Shown here: in pieces, positions 6,954 through 11,314 of the stretch
How the letters are laid out: every line of letters begins with the position of its first letter
Position numbering within the stretch: position 1 is the stretch's first letter
Assembly (NCBI GenBank): GCA_946409885.1
Contig: CAMJYF010000022.1
Span: 1 to 11,314 of the forward strand
DNA: 11,314 nucleotides
Direction of reading: 5' to 3'
From: an uncultured Clostridia bacterium
GTDB lineage: Bacteria; Bacillota; Clostridia; Oscillospirales; Acutalibacteraceae
Program-made: the position numbers and the translations under genes
Notes under the pieces: model-generated
The model's database searches: none
What the model saw: only the letters and a program-made list of their open reading frames with translations
What the model was told of the DNA's origin: nothing

Positions 6954-8251
6954 AGCTTCCTCCTGTCTATCACGCGCACGGCCTTGCCCTCGCTTCTTTC
7001 AATGGTCTTGGGGGCCACCAGCGTCACCTTGGCGGTCAGGCCCAGCATGGAGCGCAGGCCCTCCACCAGCGTTTTCTGCATCTTCTGGATATCGCCGATG
7101 TCGTCGGTGAACATCTCCGGCGTCATTTCCACGCGCACGTCCAGCGTATCGGTGTTGTTGACACGGTCCACGATGATCTGATAATTGGCCGCGTAGCCGT
7201 TGTTGATGAGGACGGTCTCGATCTGGCTGGGGAAGACGTTGACGCCCCGGATGATCAGCATGTCGTCCGTGCGTCCTTTGGGTTTGCCCATGCGCACGTG
7301 GGTCCGGCCGCAGGGGCAGGGCTCGCGGGTCAGGGTGCAGATATCCCGGGTGCGGTAGCGCAGCAACGGGAAGGCCTCTTTATCCAGAGAGGTGAACACC
7401 AGCTCCCCTTCCGTGCCGTCCGGCAGCACCTCTTCCGTGACGGGGTCGATGATCTCCGCGATAAAGTGGTCCTCGTTGATATGCATACCCTGCTGGGCGG
7501 AGCGTTCAAAGGCCACGCCGGGGCCTGACAGCTCCGTCAGACCATAGATATCGTAGGCCTTGATGCCCAGCGTTTTTTCGATGTCATGGCGCATCTCTTC
7601 GCTCCACGCCTCCGCGCCGAAAATGCCGGCCTTCAGCGGAATGTCGTCGGGGCCGTAACCCATCTCCTTCATCCGCTCGCCAAGATAGGCGGCGTAGCTG
7701 GGGGTGCAGCAGAGAATGGTGGCCTGCAAATCCATGATGAACATGATCTGCCGGTCGGTGTTGCCGGAGCTGGTGGGGATGGTAAGGCACCCCACCTTGT
7801 GGCTGCCGCCGTTCAGGCCGGGGCCGCCGGTGAACAGGCCGTAGCCGTAGGAGACCTGGCATACGTCTTCATTGGTGCCGCCCGCCGCGGTAATGGCCCT
7901 GGCGCAGCAATCCTCCCACAGATCAATATCGTGTTGGGTATAAAACGCCACCACCCGCTTGCCGGTTGTGCCGGAGGTGGACTGAATGCGGACGCAATCT
8001 TTCACGGGCTTGCCCATCAGCCCGTAGGGATAGGCCTCCCGCAGGTCGCTTTTGCTTAAAAAGGGCAGCTTGCACAGATCGTCGATGGTATGGACGTCCT
8101 CCGGGGTTAACCCCTTCCCTTCCATTTTTTTGCGGTAATAGGGCACGCTGTCCCACACGTGGCGCACCTGCTTCACCAGGCGCTCATTCTGCAGGCGGAT
8201 GATCTCCTCCCGCGACGCGCACTCAATTTCGGGCTGATAATACCTTTCCAT
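6950..8251 (-). CDS. paaK: Phenylacetate-CoA ligase-type adenylate-forming enzyme
   Basis: A 433-residue ANL-superfamily enzyme, the usual length for PaaK-type ligases. It activates an arylacetate with ATP to the acyl-adenylate, then transfers it to CoA. Motifs: AMP-binding loop STSGTTGK (91-98), YGLTE (236-240), GELVFTSL (282-289), LLRYRTRD (296-303), GRTDDMLIIRGVNVFPSQIE (326-345) and the C-terminal lysine loop EGKAVRV (421-427, Lys423 the likely catalytic lysine). CPCGR (312-316) sits in the usual small Cys loop. Phenylacetate is the reference substrate; in anaerobes lacking the aerobic paa pathway, relatives may use indoleacetate or other products of 2-oxoacid ferredoxin oxidoreductases. 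No such oxidoreductase genes are in the window. The frame is open to 8344, but that extension runs into the -35 box; ATG at 8251 follows AAGAAGGTGT. First gene of an operon with the ACT protein. Confidence 0.92.
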   Translation of the reverse strand: MERYYQPEIECASREEIIRLQNERLVKQVRHVWDSVPYYRKKMEGKGLTPEDVHTIDDLCKLPFLSKSDLREAYPYGLMGKPVKDCVRIQSTSGTTGKRVVAFYTQHDIDLWEDCCARAITAAGGTNEDVCQVSYGYGLFTGGPGLNGGSHKVGCLTIPTSSGNTDRQIMFIMDLQATILCCTPSYAAYLGERMKEMGYGPDDIPLKAGIFGAEAWSEEMRHDIEKTLGIKAYDIYGLTELSGPGVAFERSAQQGMHINEDHFIAEIIDPVTEEVLPDGTEGELVFTSLDKEAFPLLRYRTRDICTLTREPCPCGRTHVRMGKPKGRTDDMLIIRGVNVFPSQIETVLINNGYAANYQIIVDRVNNTDTLDVRVEMTPEMFTDDIGDIQKMQKTLVEGLRSMLGLTAKVTLVAPKTIERSEGKAVRVIDRRKL

Positions 8252-8315
8252 GGGTAATACACCTTCTTTTTTCCGTTTTCGGGCGGTTATTGTCCCTTCG
8301 CCCTTTATGCGTTCT

Positions 8316-8344
8316 ATTATAAGGAATCTGATACGGTTTCGCAA
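8316..8344 (-). promoter_or_regulatory. Sigma-A promoter for the ligase / ACT operon
   Basis: On the minus strand, TTGCGA (8344-8339), a 17-base spacer and a perfect TATAAT (8321-8316). The start codon at 8251 is about 65 bases downstream. The AT-rich stretch behind it (8345-8465) shows no gene. Confidence 0.8.
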
Positions 8345-8465
8345 GTGATTTTTCAGGAAAAGACTTGAAGATTCCTAATATTCGTCTTTATTTTTCAGAA
8401 TGAAAATACCTTTTCCTCCCCTGTTCGATTTTCTGATTTTCGCTTCATTTTTTTTGCGGAATCTA

Positions 8466-8494
8466 TTGACAAAACCGGCGTTATGACTTATAAT
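8466..8494 (+). promoter_or_regulatory. Consensus sigma-A promoter of the tRNA cluster
   Basis: A perfect TTGACA (8466-8471), a 17-base spacer and a perfect TATAAT (8489-8494). It is followed by a leader of about 40 bases before tRNA-His. The full match to consensus suits a stable-RNA promoter. Confidence 0.9.
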
Positions 8495-8539
8495 ATTGCA
8501 AGCGTCACAGAGACAGTACACCAATGTGACCGTGTATGC

Positions 8540-8617
8540 GGTGGGTATAGCTCAGTTGGTTAGAGTGCCAGGTTGTGGCCCTGGAGGTCGTCGGTTCGAC
8601 CCCGACTACCCACCCCA
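8540..8617 (+). tRNA. tRNA-His (anticodon GTG)
   Basis: The acceptor arm GTGGGTA (8541-8547) pairs with TACCCAC (8607-8613). Anticodon stem CCAGG/CCTGG encloses loop TTGTGGC with anticodon GTG at 8575-8577. The T arm contains GTTCGAC. The extra G at 8540 can pair with C at 8614, the G-1:C73 pair specific to tRNA-His. CCA is encoded (8615-8617). Confidence 0.97.
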
Positions 8618-8620
8618 CTT

Positions 8621-8650
8621 ATCGCAAGGTCCGCCGATCTTGCGATTTTT
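8621..8650 (+). terminator. Hairpin after tRNA-His
   Basis: ATCGCAAG (8621-8628) pairs with CTTGCGAT (8639-8646), followed by TTTTT and CTTT. It could end the tRNA-His transcript, or act only partly so that tRNA-Gln is co-transcribed. I see no strong separate promoter before tRNA-Gln. Confidence 0.75.
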
Positions 8651-8715
8651 CTTTGCGGTAAACGTTCCGCCGGACGCCATCCAACCGGCCGCAACGTTTC
8701 CTTTATACCCGCCGT

Positions 8716-8790
8716 TGGGGAGTCGTCAAGCGGTAAGACACAGCACTTTGACTGCTGTATGCGTGGGTTCGAATCCCGCCTCCCCAGCCA
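8716..8790 (+). tRNA. tRNA-Gln (anticodon TTG)
   Basis: Acceptor TGGGGAG (8716-8722) pairs with CTCCCCA (8780-8786). Anticodon stem CAGCA/TGCTG encloses loop CTTTGAC, anticodon TTG, reading CAA. The T loop is GGTTCGAATCC. Discriminator G is at 8787 and CCA is encoded at 8788-8790. Confidence 0.97.
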
Positions 8791-8792
8791 TG

Positions 8793-8819
8793 AAAAAGCA
8801 CGCTTCGGCGTGCTTTTTT
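8793..8819 (+). terminator. Terminator after tRNA-Gln
   Basis: AAAAAGCACGC pairs with GCGTGCTTTTTT around a TTCG tetraloop, directly after the CCA of tRNA-Gln. The A-run and T-run make it possibly two-way. Confidence 0.92.
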
Positions 8820-9005
8820 CAATGAAGTCGCTCCCTTTGCGGGGCTAATGAAGAAATTAAGACGCTTCGCTAATGAAGACGGTCCGCTGATGAAAATAAT
8901 TCGCTAATGAAGACGTGCCTTCTGAGCTGATTGTTTGCCGGGGCGACTTCGCTTCATTAGGCGCATCTTGTAGCGCCGTCTTCATTATGCATGTCTTCAT
9001 TAAGC
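8820..9005. repeat. Cluster of forward and inverted GCTAATGAAGACG-like repeats
   Basis: Forward copies are at 8844-8853, 8869-8881, 8886-8896 (variant GCTGATGAAAA) and 8903-8915, with a partial AATGAAGTCG at 8821-8830. Inverted copies are at 8952-8960, 8977-8987 and 8993-9005. Copies at 8869 and 8903 match over 13 bases. Other pairs add to the symmetry: 8824-8834 with 8940-8950 (11 pairs, one G-T) and TGATTGTTT 8928-8936 with AAACAATCA 9021-9029. The patch can fold into a large branched hairpin. It has no plausible gene or ribosome site. The rest of the gap, 9006-9122, is AT-rich and I see nothing else in it. Confidence 0.75.
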
Positions 9006-9122
9006 AAGCATGAACTTTCTAAACAATCAATGGATTTTGCTGTTTCGATCATCAACATTGTAAGGTTAAACGTCAATACAGGCACTGCATGAGATTGGAA
9101 TATTATAAATCTACAAATATCG

Positions 9123-9151
9123 AAAAAAAGAGTTGCCGGTTAAGGCAACTC
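9123..9151 (-). terminator. Terminator of the complete exported-protein gene
   Basis: On the minus strand, GAGTTGCC (9151-9144) and GGCAACTC (9137-9130) form a perfect 8-bp stem followed by seven T's (9129-9123). It lies about 40 bases after the stop codon. Confidence 0.92.
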
Positions 9152-9192
9152 TGAAACAACTCTGTTCAAACTGCAAATCTGAAAATCAGAAA

Positions 9193-9981
9193 TTATTTTC
9201 TTTTCTTGGTCACGACGAACGCAGCACCAGCCAGAGCGATCACGCCAGCCACAACAGCGATGACACCGTTGTCACCAGTGTTCTTGCCGCCATCGGTCTT
9301 GGGAGTGGTCTTGGCGCCAGTATTGGTCTTGGCAGCATCAGCAGCCTCAGCCTTGGTCTCCTCAACGGGCTTGCCCTGATCGTCCTTCTTCTCCTCGGTC
9401 TTGGAAGCGTCCGGGATAGAATCGACCTTCTTGGTGTCGTCTCTGGGAGTAGCAGTGCCAAGGTTCAGGACCTGATCAAAGCTATCGGCGCCGCCGTAAA
9501 CATCTTTGCCCTCGAAGTGAAGGGTGACGTTGGCGTTGGCAGGATCAAGAACTTTGAAGTTCAGAGCAGCGATATCGAAGTTAGCGTCATCGATCTCGAC
9601 TTCACCTTTCTCAGCGAAAGTGGGGGCATCCCACAGGTTGTCCGTGAAGAAGAAACCAAACACAACGGAGCCACTGCCGGAAGCAGTATCGTTGATGTCA
9701 TAGGAGAAGCCGTTGCCGGCAGCATCGTTGACAGCCTTCGCCTGAGCGCCAGCGCCGCCATAGTTGAACATAACACCAGCGGGATCATACTTAACGGTAA
9801 CAGTACCGGAAGCAAGACCAAGCGCATAGCTGGCATAGAACGTCACTCTGGCGTTCTCGCCCTTATCAGCGGTGGTAGCGGTCGCATAATAGCTGCCTCT
9901 GGTGGCGAACGCCATTGCGGACATGCAAGCGATCAGGCCGAGAGCCATGACGATTGCGAGAACTTTCTTTGCAAGTTTCAT
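9193..9981 (-). CDS. Exported cohesin-like surface protein with C-terminal anchor tail
   Basis: A 262-residue protein. Signal peptide: basic MKLAKK, hydrophobic core 7-24 and likely cleavage after AFA (26). Residues about 29-175 are beta-rich with a cohesin-like pattern (FYASYALGLASGTVTVKYDPAGV, split by eye; FGFFFTDNLWDAP at 108-120; VTLHFEG). Residues 177-232 form a charged, low-complexity Lys/Glu/Ala/Thr linker, suited to spanning the wall. The end is NTGD (234-237), a hydrophobic helix (239-258) and KKRK, the layout of a sortase sorting signal, but without a proper LPxTG; PKTD (227-230) lies just before it. Wall linkage or simple membrane anchoring are both possible. ATG at 9981 has AAGGAAGG upstream and a consensus promoter. 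No sortase or dockerin gene is in the window. It is a paralog of the gene at 10220. Confidence 0.8.
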   Translation of the reverse strand: MKLAKKVLAIVMALGLIACMSAMAFATRGSYYATATTADKGENARVTFYASYALGLASGTVTVKYDPAGVMFNYGGAGAQAKAVNDAAGNGFSYDINDTASGSGSVVFGFFFTDNLWDAPTFAEKGEVEIDDANFDIAALNFKVLDPANANVTLHFEGKDVYGGADSFDQVLNLGTATPRDDTKKVDSIPDASKTEEKKDDQGKPVEETKAEAADAAKTNTGAKTTPKTDGGKNTGDNGVIAVVAGVIALAGAAFVVTKKRK

Positions 9982-10073
9982 TGTTAGAACCTTCCTTTAA
10001 ATAAGATTTTTATATCAGGACCTTACAATCCTAAATATACGTAATACGACCCCTTCACATGGAGTACAGGAGC

Positions 10074-10102
10074 ATTATACAGGATAATCCAGCGAATGTC
10101 AA
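10074..10102 (-). promoter_or_regulatory. Consensus promoter of the complete exported-protein gene
   Basis: On the minus strand, a perfect TTGACA (10102-10097), a 17-base spacer and a perfect TATAAT (10079-10074). The untranslated leader is about 85 bases. A full consensus match suggests strong, constitutive expression. It begins about 40 bases beyond the terminator of the upstream paralog, so the two genes are transcribed separately. Confidence 0.88.
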
Positions 10103-10143
10103 TACTTTTCCGCGAAAAACTTAATGATACTTTAAAATTTTAC

Positions 10144-10178
10144 AAAAAACGGAGTTGTCCGTGCAACCGGACAACTCC
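10144..10178 (-). terminator. Terminator of the partial exported-protein gene
   Basis: On the minus strand, GGAGTTGTCC (10178-10169) pairs perfectly with GGACAACTCC (10160-10151), followed by G and six T's (10149-10144). The arms resemble those of the terminator at 9123-9151. Confidence 0.92.
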
Positions 10179-10219
10179 TTAACCCTGATAAACTGCAAAT
10201 TAACGATCAGAAGCAGAAA

Positions 10220-11314
10220 TTACTTTCTCTTCTTGGTAGCCACATAAGCAGCACCAGCCAGAGCGATCACGCCAGCCATGATGGCCAGGACGCTGTTGTC
10301 GCCGGTGTTCTTGCCGCCGTCGGTCTTGGGAGTGGTCTTGGCGCCGTTGTTGGCAGCAGCCTTCTCGGTGGGCTTGTCAGCAGCCTTCGCGTTGCAGGCG
10401 CACTTGGCGTCCGTGCACTTGGAAGCAGCAGTCTTGCCATCGCACTTGCAATCCTTGTTGGTGCACTTGCAATCCTTGTTGCCGCAGGGGCAGACATAGG
10501 GGATACCATTGTTGTTGGGCTCGATGTCATATTCCTTCTCGGTCTTGGAAGGAGCAACAGGCTTGGCAGCGCCGCAAACGGTGCACTTGCCGTCGGAGCC
10601 GTAGCTGTGAGCGATCTTGGCGATGCTTTCGGTCTTGGTAGCGCCGCAGACGGAGCAGGTGAAGGTCTTGACGCCTTCAGCGGTGCAGGTAGCAGCGGTC
10701 GTCACTTTGCCTTCATCCCACTTATGACCCAGAGCGGGGATCTCTTCGGTCTTGGTGTTGCCCAGATTGCTGGTAAAGGTCTTAACGCCCTTTTCCGTGC
10801 AGGTGGCTTCCTTGGTCACTTTGCCAGCATCCCAAGTCTCTTTGACCTCGCCAAGGACGAAGCTCGTATCCACAGGAACAGAAGTCTCACCGATCACAAG
10901 GTTACCGGTCACAGTGACCTTGGTGCCGGCCTCGCCGGTGAAGGTGAAGACAGCAGCTTCAAAGTTCTCACCGTTGACTGCAGCGTCAGCGTTCTCGGCG
11001 GCAGCCCAGGTAGCGCTGTCCCACAGATTCTCTTTGAAATAGAAGCCGAATTCGGCGGGATTGATGGTGCTGTTGAACTCGCTGGAGAAAGCGTTGTCAA
11101 CATCGCCGATGTTCTTGGCGTCCGCGCCGTTCTTCTTGGCGATCTTGGTGACTTTGCCATTCTCATAGCCGAAATACAGCTTACCGGATTTCAGACCAAC
11201 TGCATCCGCGAACTTGACGGATACCGCATAAGTGCCGTCGCCATTATCAGTAACACCGAAAGTAGCGGAAGCGGCAAAAGCGACTGCCGTGAGAGCGGCG
11301 ATCATTGCAAGAGC
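10220..11314 (-). CDS. Exported cohesin-like paralog with repeat modules and a Cys-rich stretch (5' end beyond window)
   Basis: A partial gene: 364 residues are visible and the N-terminus lies past 11314. The first residues read ALAMIAALTAVAFA, the core and cleavage region of a signal peptide, so the in-frame ATG at 11305 is probably internal. Numbering from that Met: cohesin-like region about 14-150, with FGFYFKENLWDSATW (86-100) matching FGFFFTDNLWDAPTF of the neighbour; two repeats, W158-H194 and W196-H233, of the form WDxGKVTxxATCTxxGVKTFT; a short third copy with CTVCGAAKP (241-249); a Cys-rich stretch 272-304; then PKTDGGKNTGDN (326-337), a hydrophobic helix and KKRK. The GVKTFTCSVCGATKTE repeat type is common in clostridial surface proteins, with no settled function. 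It is likely exported and held at the wall or membrane. The anchor tail is nearly identical to that of the neighbour. Confidence 0.8.
   Translation of the reverse strand, partial: ALAMIAALTAVAFAASATFGVTDNGDGTYAVSVKFADAVGLKSGKLYFGYENGKVTKIAKKNGADAKNIGDVDNAFSSEFNSTINPAEFGFYFKENLWDSATWAAAENADAAVNGENFEAAVFTFTGEAGTKVTVTGNLVIGETSVPVDTSFVLGEVKETWDAGKVTKEATCTEKGVKTFTSNLGNTKTEEIPALGHKWDEGKVTTAATCTAEGVKTFTCSVCGATKTESIAKIAHSYGSDGKCTVCGAAKPVAPSKTEKEYDIEPNNNGIPYVCPCGNKDCKCTNKDCKCDGKTAASKCTDAKCACNAKAADKPTEKAAANNGAKTTPKTDGGKNTGDNSVLAIMAGVIALAGAAYVATKKRK
10442..10481 (-). repeat. 21-base tandem repeat encoding NKDCKC units
   Basis: GCACTTGCAATCCTTGTTG occurs at 10442-10460 and again at 10463-10481, a 21-base period. 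It encodes NKDCKCT followed by NKDCKCD in the exported protein. The two copies are identical over 19 bases, including synonymous positions, so the duplication is recent. Confidence 0.85.
10607..10834 (-). repeat. Two tandem protein repeats in the partial exported protein
   Basis: Residues 158-194 (10834-10724) and 196-233 (10720-10607) align as WDxGKVTxxATCTxxGVKTFT followed by a CxxC-type end and NTKTEEIPALGH or ATKTESIAKIAH. The second copy keeps CSVC; the first has SNLG there, so its pair of cysteines is lost. The third, shortened copy (241-249) has CTVC. Confidence 0.85.

Noticed and set aside
8496..8848. Plus-strand frames of 109 and 91 codons in the tRNA cluster
   Set aside because: They run through both tRNA genes and their terminators.
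8820..9005. CRISPR array
   Set aside because: Units are short, occur in both orientations and have uneven spacing; no cas genes are nearby.
9133..9987. Plus-strand frame of 284 codons across the exported-protein gene
   Set aside because: Antisense to a gene with signal peptide, anchor tail, promoter and terminator; the frame also starts inside the terminator.

Overview
The window looks like chromosome from a GC-rich gut-type Firmicute, most likely class Clostridia and perhaps the Oscillospiraceae/Ruminococcaceae. The clues are AGGAGG-type ribosome sites, sigma-A promoters with exact 17-base spacers, T-tailed hairpin terminators, CCA-encoded tRNAs, a GH116 glucosidase-like enzyme, and exported proteins ending in an NTGD-hydrophobic-KKRK tail. 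The genus cannot be fixed from sequence alone.

Layout. Positions 1-147 hold a compact mobile-type repeat: two self-complementary arms in perfect inverted orientation. Next is a minus-strand ABC-F ATPase of the Lsa type (193-1653), a ribosome-protection antibiotic-resistance family. Its leader of more than 200 bases carries a promoter, a six-residue leader ORF (MIHACR), a strong hairpin and an attenuator-like hairpin just before the gene. A divergent consensus promoter drives a probable beta-propeller protein of unknown role (1999-2823), closed by a clear terminator. Next is a GH116-type glycoside hydrolase (2969-5521). Convergent to it lies a YihY/BrkB-type membrane protein (5551-6414). Then comes a two-gene minus-strand operon: phenylacetate-CoA ligase-type enzyme (6950-8251) and tandem-ACT protein (6519-6953), overlapping by ATGA.

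From 8466 a consensus promoter starts a plus-strand tRNA-His / tRNA-Gln cluster, each tRNA followed by its own hairpin. A noncoding patch (8820-9005) follows, built from forward and inverted copies of a GCTAATGAAGACG-like unit. The right end holds two minus-strand paralogous exported proteins: one complete (9193-9981) and one cut by the window edge (10220-11314). They share an N-terminal cohesin-like region, a near-identical C-terminal anchor tail and homologous 3' flanks with related terminators, so they arose by tandem duplication. The partial one has gained repeat modules and a cysteine-rich stretch.

The genes do not form one pathway. Only the ligase/ACT pair is clearly a functional unit (activation of arylacetate-like acids, with a possible amino-acid-sensing partner). 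The best leads for something undescribed are the ABC-F leader, the inverted repeat patch after the tRNAs, and the cysteine-rich exported paralog. I see no CRISPR array, phage module, toxin-antitoxin pair or complete transposon.
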